Shown: in pieces, positions 1 to 7,320 of the stretch
Position numbering within the stretch: the first letter of the stretch is position 1
How the letters are laid out: the number at the start of each line of letters is the position of its first letter
Origin: Limenecus sp048360435
Lineage (GTDB): Bacteria; Cyanobacteriota; Vampirovibrionia; Gastranaerophilales; Gastranaerophilaceae
Direction: 5' to 3'
Length of the DNA stretch: 64,000 nt
Assembly: GCA_048360435.1 (NCBI GenBank)
Contig: DBGCOP010000010.1
Span: forward strand, 131,782 to 195,781
Program-made: the position numbers and the translations under genes
Notes under the pieces: model-generated
The model's database searches: none
What the model saw: only the letters and a program-made list of their open reading frames with translations
What the model was told of the DNA's origin: nothing

Positions 1-2
1 GA

Positions 3-758
3 ACACCTATATTTGAAGTTGATAATAAAGAATACGGAGTAATCGGAGAATTTAACGAAGGTTATATTTTTCTTGGCAAAGTAATAAAAAGTATTCATAC
101 TGGATATGAAGATTTCCCAAACATTCCAATTATAGTCAGATATTCAATTTTCGACTCAACTGGTTCATATATCACAACCGTTAAACCAGATATATTTATG
201 TATCATCCATTAGAAGGTAAAGCTATTCCGTTTTTTTATAGAGGCAGAGCTCGAATTGTAGTGGCTGAACAAATGGATAACGATGAAATAGCAGAAGAAA
301 TCGCAGAAACATATGATATAAATATAAGAGGAGAGCGATTACCTGATACATATTATGTTAGCATTAATAAAGATCGCAAATATTTTGAAGATGTCAAAAT
401 ATACTATAATCAAGATGCAACAAAATATGGATACATACATTATGATGGAATAGAAATAACACCGCCTATCTATGATGTACCTCCTGCGGGCTATGATTAT
501 TGGAATCCTAATTTTGCTAATGGTGTAGCTCTTGTAAAATTGAACGGAAAGTTCGGTTACATAAATAAAAAAGGAGAATATATTATTAAACCAACTCTTG
601 AGTATGCACAAAGCTTTTCAAATCAAAGTGTAGATTATTCAAGCTATGGATTCGCATATCTTGTACATGACCTAGCCTACATTGTTTCTGATACTCGTGA
701 AGGATATATAAATACAAAAGGCGAGTTTGTTTGGTCAATACCCAAACAACAATACTAA
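3..758 (+). CDS. WG-repeat protein, N-terminus cut by window edge
   Basis: The frame is open from the left edge, so the start lies outside; 251 residues are visible. The C-terminal half carries units of the WG (KWG) repeat type with G-Y-I followed by x-x-G: GYIHYDGIEI, GYINKKGEYI and GYINTKGEFV, each followed by a short strand and a proline. Such repeats build beta-propeller-like or beta-repeat proteins that are often at the cell surface or exported, but no enzymatic role is known for the family. It converges with the small minus-strand gene next to it, overlapping by 4 bases. It probably belongs to the integrated element as cargo; that is an inference from position only. Confidence 0.75.
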   Translation, partial: TPIFEVDNKEYGVIGEFNEGYIFLGKVIKSIHTGYEDFPNIPIIVRYSIFDSTGSYITTVKPDIFMYHPLEGKAIPFFYRGRARIVVAEQMDNDEIAEEIAETYDINIRGERLPDTYYVSINKDRKYFEDVKIYYNQDATKYGYIHYDGIEITPPIYDVPPAGYDYWNPNFANGVALVKLNGKFGYINKKGEYIIKPTLEYAQSFSNQSVDYSSYGFAYLVHDLAYIVSDTREGYINTKGEFVWSIPKQQY

Positions 759-982
759 TGCCTATACTCACTCATAAGAATATCAAGACAACGGATGATT
801 TGGCTTATTGTCATACCTTGCTTATCAAATTTTTCGTACATTTTTCTGTATAGTAAAATGGTTTCGTTTGCCTGTTTTGCGTTTTCTAGACTCTTTTTGA
901 GTGACTGCATGCGATTGCGGTGACGGGTTTGCTCCTGATCAATTTGGTTTTGTATATTTACAATCTGTTGTGAATTATCCAC
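755..982 (-). CDS. Small coiled-coil protein (75 aa)
   Basis: I do not recognise this protein. It is 75 residues, charged and predicted by eye to be largely helical, with a heptad-like stretch of Gln/Asn/Lys/Leu (residues 5-45). The start is GTG and is supported by an AAAGGAG ribosome-binding site about 8 bases upstream (985-998, minus strand). It lies downstream of the terminator that closes the Rep/DUF3987 run, and inverted repeats occupy the DNA just upstream of it. It may be an accessory protein of the integrated element. Confidence 0.6.
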   Translation of the reverse strand: MDNSQQIVNIQNQIDQEQTRHRNRMQSLKKSLENAKQANETILLYRKMYEKFDKQGMTISQIIRCLDILMSEYRH

Positions 983-1017
983 CTGATTTTCTCCTTTATT
1001 TTAATATAAAAAACAGT

Positions 1018-1086
1018 CATAAACCTCGATTACAAGCGAGTTATGAGAGGTTTTATGCTCTGTGTACAGGGTTACTATACCCTCTG
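1018..1086. repeat. Nested and adjacent inverted repeats
   Basis: An inverted repeat with arms AAACCTC (1021-1027) and GAGGTTT (1047-1053) encloses a smaller one, CTCG (1025-1028) with CGAG (1037-1040). A second repeat follows with arms AGGGT (1068-1072) and ACCCT (1079-1083). They sit between the small GTG gene and the terminator of the Rep/ATPase run. Replicative elements often keep origin hairpins close to the rep genes, but these could equally be operator or leader structures. Confidence 0.45.
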
Positions 1087-1110
1087 ACATTTTCGTTTGT
1101 TAAAACCGCG

Positions 1111-1140
1111 TATAAAGAAACCCCGTCGTTTTAGACGGGG
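1111..1140 (-). terminator. Rho-independent terminator after the DUF3987-like gene
   Basis: A 7-bp GC-rich stem, CCCCGTC (1121-1127) with GACGGGG (1134-1140), is followed on the minus strand by TTTCTTTATA. It lies 60 bases after the stop of the DUF3987-like gene and would end that transcript. Confidence 0.8.
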
Positions 1141-1199
1141 AGGAGATTTTCAAGAAAAATCTTTTTAAACTGTGTGAAATATCGAAAATTTATGAAATT

Positions 1200-2618
1200 T
1201 CAACTCACACAAGCATTTTCCGTGTTATCAACAGGGGAAATATGAGAAATTTTACAGTTTTCAACAGGTTGAACCTTATCCTTTAATGTTATTTTCTGTC
1301 CGATGTTGTTGTGGAAGAAATTTGATGTGACTGTAAAACCGTTCATATCAGCTATTTCTTTGACAACAGAAACTATCTCATCAAAATCCTTTCTTAATAT
1401 TTTTCGACTAAAACCTGTTTCTGAATAATATTTTGTGATGAGTTCCGTTTTGGCAAAAGCTTTATTTTTGTTCCGTTTTAAAAACTCAAAGAACTGTTGA
1501 TACGTGTCGTATTTTTGAGGCGTGTAGTTAATAAATTTTTCAAGGTCAGTACTTAAGTATTCTACCGTCTCAATCGCTTGTTTTAAGTCTGTTTCTGTAA
1601 CAACATTTTCTGTCGGATGATTTAAAACCGCGTAGAGGGAGGCTATATTTAATGCTTTCAAGGGTCTATCTTTTACCTCTTTTTGCAGGTGAGAATTTTC
1701 CATTGTTTCTGATTTTTGTAAGCAGTTTTGTTTGTATTGAACAAATGTATTATCGTAAGCTGTGTTTGAAACATTAAAAACGGTTTTATATTCAAGACAA
1801 TCAATTATGTCTTTAACCTCCTTTGAAAGCCCTTCTGCCTTGTCTTTTGCGTGTTTTATCAAATTTCTTTCAGCTTTGAGAAACTGATTTTTAGGTAGTG
1901 TTGGTTGAAAAATCAAAAATGTCCTTCTTGCAAGTCCTGTCGCTAATAGAGCGTTAAAGTTTACGTTTGTGTTGTTGAAAAACCGTTCAGGGTCAGAAAA
2001 GCCTAAAAAACTAATAGAAATGTTTTTAACGGCTTCACCTTGATTGTCAGCCTTAATAGACTTCCCTGCAATTTTTCCGTCGTAACATCCTAAAAGATAA
2101 TACAAAAGCTCAACCCCTTTACTGCCTGAAAAAATATATGCTAATTCAGAAACAAACAGAAATATACCGCCGAAGTCTTTAGTATTTAGGAAATCCGCAA
2201 TTTTTTTTAGCCCCTCTGGTGTAGCGTTTTGTGACTCCAATGCGATGGGAAATATTTTGTTAAGCTCTGATTTTGGTATTTTTTTTCCGTAATACATTTG
2301 TTGCAGTTGATCATAGTCTTTTTTATATTCAGCTTTTGATTTTTCGCTGAAGTCGTCAAAAACAGTGTTAAGAATAAAATTTTCAAGATTTTTGCAGGCG
2401 AGGTCTTTTCCCCCACCGCTCGGGAGAAAGACAAGGGCGAAAATATTCGTTATCCTTGTTCCAAAGCATGTGTTAAACCTTAAACGTTTATAGCTTAGAG
2501 CCTGCATAAATTTGACAATCGTTAATAACAATGCTGCTTTTGGGTACAGACTTGGCTGTAATGTCAACAGAAAATTTGTAATTTTTTCAATGATAATAGG
2601 TATTTTAGGCATGTTCAT
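1200..2618 (-). CDS. DUF3987-like P-loop ATPase of the integrated element
   Basis: The 472-residue protein has a glycine-rich P-loop variant PSGGGKD at residues 66-72 and a Walker-B-like strand GIFLFVSELA at 151-160, spaced as in the DUF3987 group of primase/helicase-associated ATPases found on plasmids, phages and integrative elements. The C-terminal 150 residues are helical and charged without a motif I know. It starts 2 bases after the 79-aa gene and is the last gene of a tight minus-strand run that begins with a Rep-like protein, so a role in element replication is likely. The family assignment rests on motif order and context, not on an alignment; a helicase loader is an alternative. Confidence 0.6.
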   Translation of the reverse strand: MNMPKIPIIIEKITNFLLTLQPSLYPKAALLLTIVKFMQALSYKRLRFNTCFGTRITNIFALVFLPSGGGKDLACKNLENFILNTVFDDFSEKSKAEYKKDYDQLQQMYYGKKIPKSELNKIFPIALESQNATPEGLKKIADFLNTKDFGGIFLFVSELAYIFSGSKGVELLYYLLGCYDGKIAGKSIKADNQGEAVKNISISFLGFSDPERFFNNTNVNFNALLATGLARRTFLIFQPTLPKNQFLKAERNLIKHAKDKAEGLSKEVKDIIDCLEYKTVFNVSNTAYDNTFVQYKQNCLQKSETMENSHLQKEVKDRPLKALNIASLYAVLNHPTENVVTETDLKQAIETVEYLSTDLEKFINYTPQKYDTYQQFFEFLKRNKNKAFAKTELITKYYSETGFSRKILRKDFDEIVSVVKEIADMNGFTVTSNFFHNNIGQKITLKDKVQPVENCKISHISPVDNTENACVS

Positions 2619-2620
2619 TT

Positions 2621-2860
2621 TTATTCTCCAATCTTATTTATTAAATCTCTGACAATTTTTTGGTATCTGAAAAAGTTTCTATTTTCAGATATTTTTTCTT
2701 TCAGTTCCTCTTTAAATGTGGCTATTACGGTATTAAGGGTACTGGGTGAGGAAAATTCGCACTCAAGTTTTAACATTTTTCTGATGACTTTAACGTCATC
2801 GTCAAAACGGCTTAAAATCGCTCTCATTCCTACTTTTTTCAAAAATTTTTGAATTTTCAT
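2621..2860 (-). CDS. Small hypothetical protein of the replication run (79 aa)
   Basis: This 79-residue, lysine/arginine-rich helical protein matches nothing I recognise. Its ATG overlaps the stop of the upstream Rep-like gene by one base (TAATG), which points to translational coupling, and the DUF3987-like gene follows after 2 bases. Basic composition would suit nucleic-acid binding or a Rep accessory, but this is only inference. Confidence 0.6.
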   Translation of the reverse strand: MKIQKFLKKVGMRAILSRFDDDVKVIRKMLKLECEFSSPSTLNTVIATFKEELKEKISENRNFFRYQKIVRDLINKIGE

Positions 2861-3618
2861 TAGAAGACCACCTTCCCAACTGTAAACCAGTCATCCTCAT
2901 TGTTTGCAGTGACTTCACAAAATTTTTCTTTTACGGGATTTTCTCCGGAATTAAGGATTTCTTCCAGCCTGATTTTTTCAGAATCCGTTTTAAAAGCTTT
3001 TCTGATGTCTTTGAATGTTCCTAAATGACGTTCAAAACGAACAGTATTTTTAGTCTTTTCAATAGTTTCAGCACCTATTTTTTCAATATATATCAGGTTT
3101 TTCGGTGACTTGTTTTGGATTATTTCTTTGTATTTCAGGTATATAGCCAAGCTGTCTGACACGCTTTTTGCATGAGGCTTTATGATTAATCCTGAGTTTT
3201 TGAATGGTAAAATTTTATTTTTGTGTTTTCTTTGAGTGGCTAAAAGTTCAATTGCTGTAAGGGTTTCAAGAGGATTTTCAACCTCAACATCCTTTGTCAC
3301 GTCAAGGTAAAGAACCTGAGAAGCTTCAACAGGTGAACTGTTAAACCTTAAGATTCCCGTGTTATCTATTTTTTCAAAAATCTCTTTTATATTATGTTTA
3401 TGGATTAAACCCAAATTTCCATTGGCAGCTGTGATTTTTCCGCTGACATCCAAAAGGAATGAATTGTTTATATATGAGATTTCACGTACACCGACTATGT
3501 TATTTAAAATTTCTTTTTTTACTGTCATTTTTGCGTTAACAGTGTCAAATGCTTCTTCATTTACCTCTGTAACCTTATTTTCAGGCACCAAAAGTCGCAC
3601 TCTATCGAGAGTAATCAT
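2860..3618 (-). CDS. Probable replication initiator, phage II/X (CRI)-like
   Basis: The protein is 252 residues. Two blocks resemble the core of filamentous-phage gpII/X-type replication proteins: a Tyr/Lys block LAIYLKYKEI (residues 157-166, Y160 and Y163 as candidate nicking tyrosines), then an R-x-E-type strand VRFERHLGTFKDIRKAF (193-209) where that family has an arginine-glutamate pair before a Leu-rich helix. It stands first in a coupled run with a small basic protein and a DUF3987-like ATPase, which is consistent with an initiator. No HUH motif was seen. The similarity is weak and was judged by eye; it could be another type of Rep. Confidence 0.45.
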   Translation of the reverse strand: MITLDRVRLLVPENKVTEVNEEAFDTVNAKMTVKKEILNNIVGVREISYINNSFLLDVSGKITAANGNLGLIHKHNIKEIFEKIDNTGILRFNSSPVEASQVLYLDVTKDVEVENPLETLTAIELLATQRKHKNKILPFKNSGLIIKPHAKSVSDSLAIYLKYKEIIQNKSPKNLIYIEKIGAETIEKTKNTVRFERHLGTFKDIRKAFKTDSEKIRLEEILNSGENPVKEKFCEVTANNEDDWFTVGKVVF

Positions 3619-3742
3619 ATTTTCTCCTTATCTTTCTTATTCTGTGATTGTTTTTTGAATGATTAATTAAAATAGATATAAAGCCGGCGCCGTACCTTAT
3701 CCCCTCATATCGATTGGTCATTCAATATTCTTTTTTTGTCGT

Positions 3743-3931
3743 CTACACAAATTTACAGCCTTTGAGTACCCATTTATCGAGTTCTGTCTTCAAAAAAATA
3801 GTTCTTCTGCCTAATTTTCTGTAAATTTGCGTTGGCAAAACCTTTTTGCTTAGCCAAGTGTAAAGAGTGGTAGATTTTAACTTCAAATAATCCGCCGTTT
3901 CAGTAACGCTTAAAAAATCTGTATTTTGCAT
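3743..3931 (-). CDS. Excisionase/MerR-type helix-turn-helix protein (62 aa)
   Basis: The sequence DFLSVTETADYLKLKSTTLY followed by a W, a basic wing (YRKLGRRTIF) and an acidic helix (ELDKWVL) is the standard layout of the HTH_17 / excisionase-family DNA-binding domain, and 62 residues is the usual length. An AGGAGGACAAA-type binding site precedes the ATG. Proteins of this kind act as recombination directionality factors or copy-control regulators of mobile elements. It lies 124 bases upstream of the Rep-like gene and 1.2 kb from the tRNA-Gly fragment, which fits an excisionase role. Confidence 0.85.
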   Translation of the reverse strand: MQNTDFLSVTETADYLKLKSTTLYTWLSKKVLPTQIYRKLGRRTIFLKTELDKWVLKGCKFV

Positions 3932-4021
3932 TTGTCCTCCTTGTCGAATTTTTCTTCATTAAAGCAGCAAAGTAAATTCACACGAAGAGAGTTGACACCT
4001 CAATTTGCACCCCAAAAATTT

Positions 4022-4981
4022 TTAATTAATTACAATACGCGTTTTTAAAGCTTTTACAACATCTTTGAATCTTACTTGTTCTTCAATATTCAAAACAGCC
4101 TTAATTTTAGGTGCAAGTCTGTTTTTATAATTTTCAACAGATTTAATAGTAATCGCCATTTCTTTTGCAATTTCTTCATTTGAAAGGTCTTGTAAAGACA
4201 ATTGTAATGTTTCTATTTCTCGCTTGGTAAGAGATGAACTTCGACAAAGTTCTTCAAAAGTAATTTTTTGTGGTTTATATTCTTCGCTTTTATATTCCAA
4301 AAATTTAGTTAAATTTTCACAGATTTCTTTTATTGCGGTTGATATAAAAATTTTCTTTAAACCCGACCACTCTGATGTTGAAAAAATAAACCTCTTAAAT
4401 ACATAAAAACAAAAACAACCATAGGTTAAATCTTCCAAATATAAAAGACTGAACTTACAATTCTGATATGCTCTTTTCGAAATCTTTTTTCCGTATATTG
4501 AATTCAAAATACCTGATATATTAGCAAGGTTTTGAAGAAGTTGTGTACCCTTGAAGAATTTTTTAATTAAAGTCTTTTGCAATAATTTATGAGATTTTTT
4601 GAAGTTTCCAAACTCTTTATAAAGAATTTTTGTCAATAATTCAACTATGTTGAGTTTATCAATTCTCACCCACATAATATTAATGCCTGTAATACGTGAA
4701 ATATCTGTATAGTAATCTTCTATGTTTTTTCGATGTATTTCAAATTCTTTTGTTTCAAAAAACTTCTCACAAATTTCGATTCTTCTTGTCATTTCTCCCT
4801 TGAGTAAATTATTTGAAAAAATAAAATCAGAAAATTCTTCAAAAACACTATCAAATTTAGATATATCCAAGTTTGAATTTTCTACAAAATCGGAAAAAAT
4901 ATCATCACAAAGAGTTTCTATTTTTCTATTGTATTTTTTTATTTTTAAAGCAAGTGTATCGATATCTAAAAAATTATTCAT
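4022..4981 (-). CDS. LuxR-type helix-turn-helix transcriptional regulator
   Basis: Of 319 residues, 251-293 form a LuxR/GerE DNA-binding domain (LTKREIETLQ followed by SNEEIAKEMAITIKSVENYK), with the conserved Glu-Ile-Ala and Ser-Val-Glu-Asn-Tyr helices. The N-terminal 250 residues are helical and match no sensory domain I know; they may receive a signal or a protein partner. The gene is adjacent to the tRNA-Gly fragment at the right end of the element, and a perfect 19-bp inverted repeat sits about 20 bases upstream of its start. A GAAGG binding site precedes the ATG. It probably controls element genes. Confidence 0.8.
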   Translation of the reverse strand: MNNFLDIDTLALKIKKYNRKIETLCDDIFSDFVENSNLDISKFDSVFEEFSDFIFSNNLLKGEMTRRIEICEKFFETKEFEIHRKNIEDYYTDISRITGINIMWVRIDKLNIVELLTKILYKEFGNFKKSHKLLQKTLIKKFFKGTQLLQNLANISGILNSIYGKKISKRAYQNCKFSLLYLEDLTYGCFCFYVFKRFIFSTSEWSGLKKIFISTAIKEICENLTKFLEYKSEEYKPQKITFEELCRSSSLTKREIETLQLSLQDLSNEEIAKEMAITIKSVENYKNRLAPKIKAVLNIEEQVRFKDVVKALKTRIVIN

Positions 4982-4999
4982 GCATACCTTCGACTATAT

Positions 5000-5018
5000 T
5001 TTGACGACCCCCGTCAAA
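5000..5018. promoter_or_regulatory. Palindrome upstream of the LuxR-type regulator
   Basis: TTTGACG (5000-5006) and CGTCAAA (5012-5018) are perfect 7-bp arms around ACCCC. The site is in the leader/promoter zone of the regulator gene that begins at 4981, so it is a candidate operator, possibly for autoregulation. A transcript hairpin is the alternative. Confidence 0.5.
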
Positions 5019-5114
5019 TTTTATTGATTTTGATTAATTTACATGAAGCATAAAAGTACCGAAAAATAAAGAAAAATAGAAATCAATCGAAATAAAAAAA
5101 GTGTTCTAAAGCCG

Positions 5115-5159
5115 TTGCCAAGGAAGGGGTCGCGAGTTCGAGCCTCGTCTCTCGCTCCA
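5115..5159 (+). other. 3' half of tRNA-Gly(GCC): attachment-site remnant
   Basis: From the anticodon loop TTGCCAA onward the sequence follows bacterial tRNA-Gly(GCC): anticodon-stem 3' strand GGAAG, variable loop GGGTC, T arm GCGAG-TTCGAGC-CTCGT, acceptor 3' strand CTCTCGC, discriminator T and encoded CCA. Upstream of the loop the bases (AAAGCCG) do not pair with GGAAG and no D arm or acceptor 5' strand is present, so the tRNA is not functional. This is the typical far-end attR of an element that recombined in the anticodon loop. Confidence 0.85.
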
Positions 5160-5165
5160 TTAATC

Positions 5166-5189
5166 AAGAGCCGTAAAGGCTCTTTTTTT
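5166..5189 (+). terminator. Terminator of the original tRNA-Gly gene
   Basis: Stem AAGAGCC (5166-5172) with GGCTCTT (5178-5184) and loop GTAAA runs into a T tract. It lies 7 bases after the CCA of the tRNA-Gly fragment, as expected if it once ended the intact tRNA transcript. Confidence 0.85.
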
Positions 5190-5437
5190 ATGCCTTTCTG
5201 TCGTATTGCAATTAAGAAAAAATGAACCGTTTGGGTCCACAAAGGGACTGTTTAAGGGACTATGAAATAAATTTGTTGATATTACTATATTTTCGGCATA
5301 AAAGGCAGTATTTGCTGCATTTAATCAGGTTAAGCCTGTTTGTTTAATAATTTCCCTATCGGATATGCGGACAATCCCGTATTTGCCTTGTGTACTGCTG
5401 TTTTTTAGGAGTATTTTGATTCAACTTGCGGTAAATA

Positions 5438-5467
5438 CCAAAAGAGCAGGCTTTTTGCATGCCTGCT
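5438..5467 (-). terminator. Terminator after the broken DUF6973-like gene
   Basis: Stem AGCAGGC (5445-5451) with GCCTGCT (5461-5467), followed on the minus strand by CTTTTGG. It lies just beyond the stop at 5481. Confidence 0.65.
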
Positions 5468-5480
5468 ATTTGAGTAAATA

Positions 5481-6110
5481 TTAATCCTCTATGAATATGT
5501 GATTACCGTTAATAGTTACCCATTTGCCTTTACCTGATGAATTGCTTGATTTGCCAAACACTCTTTGAAGTCTTTGGTTTTTCATTCGTTTGTATTTTTC
5601 TCTGATTTCATCGTCAAGTTTTTGACTTGGGGTTCGTGTATCTTTTTTAGGAGTTTCCGTATATCTTCGTTTGTCGTTTGGATGAGTTATCAAATCTCCC
5701 TTCCTCATTTTATGCATTACTTCTTCTGCAATTCTATCTTCTAGACGACCACTCAAGGCGTATGCTTTCAAGACAAATGGATTTTTTATTTCTTTTGCAA
5801 TTTTTTGAGCGATTTTTCTTCCTTCTGCGTTGTTCCATCTGTCCATGTTTTCTTCGCCTGAGGATTGTCCCATATTGTTTCTACCTTCGATTTCATGTTC
5901 ATCGCCTTTATATTTACTAATTCATGCATTAGTTTTTAATGCCATATCTGCACTCATGAATGTGTGTTTGAATGCATCAGCTTCATTGTTCCAAGCATCG
6001 TGAGAGCCTTCACCAATTTCGAAGCCGTATTTTTTCTGATATTTTTTAGTTTGTTCATAGATGTAATTGTTATAAGATTGTCTCACTATATTAGTTTTAT
6101 TTTTAGACAT
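5481..6110 (-). pseudogene. DUF6973-like protein gene split by an in-frame TGA
   Basis: Two open stretches, 5922-6110 and 5481-5921, are in the same frame and separated only by TGA at 5922-5924. Read through, they form one 209-codon protein with DAWNNEADAFKHTFMSADMA near residue 40-60 and, after the stop, GDEHEIEGRNN, ENMDRWNNAEGR and KGDLITHPND. This W-N-N...A-F-K-H / M-D-x-x-N-N-x-x-G-R layout resembles the DUF6973 family, found in secreted or toxin-like proteins. The start is the ATG at 6110, which has AAAGGA 5 bases upstream; an earlier ATG at 6143 has none. TGA is a true stop elsewhere in the window (for example at 47419-47421), so recoding is unlikely. It is most simply a pseudogene; a sequencing error is possible. 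Confidence 0.65.
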
Positions 6111-6146
6111 TTTTGTTCCTTTCTGATTTGTGATAGAATCCATTTT

Positions 6147-6533
6147 ATGAAAAACTTTGAAAAGTATATTACATCGAATTTTTTATCTGTTTTAGGATTA
6201 ATTTTTCTTGTTGTATCCTTAACTGTTATTTTATATTTGTATCCTGATATGAGCACATACGACCATATGTCAGGCGAAGACGCACCTTATGGAATATTCG
6301 GGTTGATGTCTTTTTGTGCATTGTATATTTTTATCAATACACTGATAGAACTTGCTATTTTACCTTGTGTATTCATTGAATTTTTATTTTACAAATTCAA
6401 AAAAACAGAGCCAAAATTTATAAAAATAACAGATAAACTAAAAAAAATTCATTTCATAGTTTTCATTTTAGGATTAATTGTTTCAATAATTTCCTTAATA
6501 ATTGGACTTCTTTATATTTTTAGTCCGATTTAA
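6147..6533 (+). CDS. Small membrane protein, three predicted TM segments
   Basis: Starting at the ATG at 6147 gives 128 residues with hydrophobic segments at about 12-32, 50-80 and 102-126, separated by a charged cytoplasmic loop (YKFKKTEPKFIKITDKLKK). The frame is open further upstream, but that part is the antisense of the DUF6973-like gene and would add an implausible extension. It is divergent from that gene with 36 bases between starts. Membrane proteins beside toxin-like genes can be immunity proteins; I have no sequence evidence for that here. No family recognised. Confidence 0.6.
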   Translation: MKNFEKYITSNFLSVLGLIFLVVSLTVILYLYPDMSTYDHMSGEDAPYGIFGLMSFCALYIFINTLIELAILPCVFIEFLFYKFKKTEPKFIKITDKLKKIHFIVFILGLIVSIISLIIGLLYIFSPI

Positions 6534-6594
6534 TGTATAAATTTTTCATAATTTTCTCCTTGATTTGAGTTTTAATTAAACCAAGGCAAAATTG

Positions 6595-7014
6595 TTATTC
6601 TTTTACTGTGTTTAAATATTCTTTAAGCTTTAAAGCCCGCTGTTTTACTATATCAACTTTCAAACCTTTATTTACATTCAAATACATTGTACCCTGCTTA
6701 TTTTCAAGCATTTTATCGATAGAACTAAATTCATCAATCTTGTATTTTTCCCAAGAATTTTGAGAATTAATTAAACTTTTATAGCTTTCTTTGTCTAAAA
6801 AAGATTTTAACTCTGACAAAGTCTTTTTTATTTCCTTTTCCCATTCTTTTTGAGCAATTAGACTACATTGATTCATCACCTGTGTATCAGAAGTTTTTGA
6901 TATACAGTCTTGTTCTGCTTTATCAATAGGGTGCAGAGTTGTCTGTGCAGTTGAGTAACAGCAGGATAAAAATATTAAAGATATGAATATTAAAAACAGT
7001 TTTTTCATAAACAT
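6595..7014 (-). CDS. LprI-family (DUF1311) lipoprotein
   Basis: The 139-residue protein begins with a lipoprotein signal, MFMKKLFLIFISLIFLSC, with the lipobox cysteine at C18. The mature part shows the LprI/DUF1311 pattern: C-x-x-x-T-x-x-x-x-x-MNQCS, then a helix with E-K-E-I-K-K-T-L, then SLINSQNSWEKYK, where the family has L-x-x-x-Q-x-x-W-x-x-Y. Relatives include inhibitors of C-type lysozyme, though many are uncharacterised. AAGG 6 bases before the first ATG supports this start. The strong promoter near 7321-7349 reads toward this gene, so it may have a leader of about 300 bases. Confidence 0.75.
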   Translation of the reverse strand: MFMKKLFLIFISLIFLSCCYSTAQTTLHPIDKAEQDCISKTSDTQVMNQCSLIAQKEWEKEIKKTLSELKSFLDKESYKSLINSQNSWEKYKIDEFSSIDKMLENKQGTMYLNVNKGLKVDIVKQRALKLKEYLNTVKE

Positions 7015-7058
7015 ATTTTACCTTAAATACTTTTATAGACATAACAAACCAAAACAGC

Positions 7059-7320
7059 ACTATTACCTGAATAGTTACTACTGGTCTATTAAACTGAACA
7101 AAGATTACCTGAATCTTTGTGAATAGCCTCCTGGACTATATAAACTATGTCTTCACGGAACCTGCCGTTACTATCGGATTATTTCCGTTCGCCAAAAGCG
7201 TGGTTTTGGCTCACATGGACACTGAGTTCACTATCGTTCACACGGTGTGCCCGAAAAAATCCTCTCCGTACTTTGTATTCGATACCTGACCGAACCGTTT
7301 CAGGGTCTTTGGACTTTCTT
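7059..7320 (-). ncRNA. Candidate structured RNA or long leader, family unknown
   Basis: This stretch has no credible coding frame but many local hairpins (minus-strand arms given): CCTGA/TCAGG near 7284-7304, CACAC/GTGTG near 7239-7249, GCCAAAA/TTTTGGC near 7190-7210, CGGA/TCCG near 7175-7187, ACGG/CCGT near 7155-7168, ACAAAGATT/AATCTTTGT (7098-7120) and ACTATT/AATAGT (7059-7075). It begins a few bases after a consensus promoter. It is either an independent RNA of about 250 nt or the 5' leader of the LprI-like gene at 6595-7014. I compared it from memory with RNase P, tmRNA, SRP, 6S and group I introns and found no match. Confidence 0.45.

Larger units (their letters stand above)
1..5159. mobile_element. 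Right part of an element integrated at tRNA-Gly (inferred)
   Basis: The stretch holds a replication-type gene set on the minus strand (excisionase-like HTH, II/X-type Rep candidate, DUF3987-like ATPase, LuxR regulator) and ends exactly at a 3' half of tRNA-Gly(GCC). Integration at a tRNA 3' end leaves the intact tRNA at one side and a 3' fragment at the far side in the same orientation, so the element should lie to the left of the fragment and continue past the window edge. No integrase is visible in this part. The extent to the left is inferred. Confidence 0.55.

Noticed and set aside
901..1134. Plus-strand open frame of 77 codons
   Set aside because: It crosses the small GTG gene, inverted repeats and a terminator and has no binding site.
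5039..5242. Minus-strand open frame containing GARDEARTRDPFLGNGF
   Set aside because: It is the antisense translation of the tRNA-Gly 3' half, a well-known false gene prediction.
5922..5924. TGA read as an amino acid (alternative code)
   Set aside because: TGA ends other genes here, such as oppB at 47419 and the SpoIID gene at 60286, so the standard bacterial code applies.
5964..6146. N-terminal extension of the small membrane protein
   Set aside because: These codons are antisense to the DUF6973-like gene; the ATG at 6147 gives a normal membrane-protein start.
7059..7320. Group I intron or RNase P RNA
   Set aside because: AAGACATAG and GAAAGTCC recall conserved pieces of these RNAs, but the other core elements are absent.
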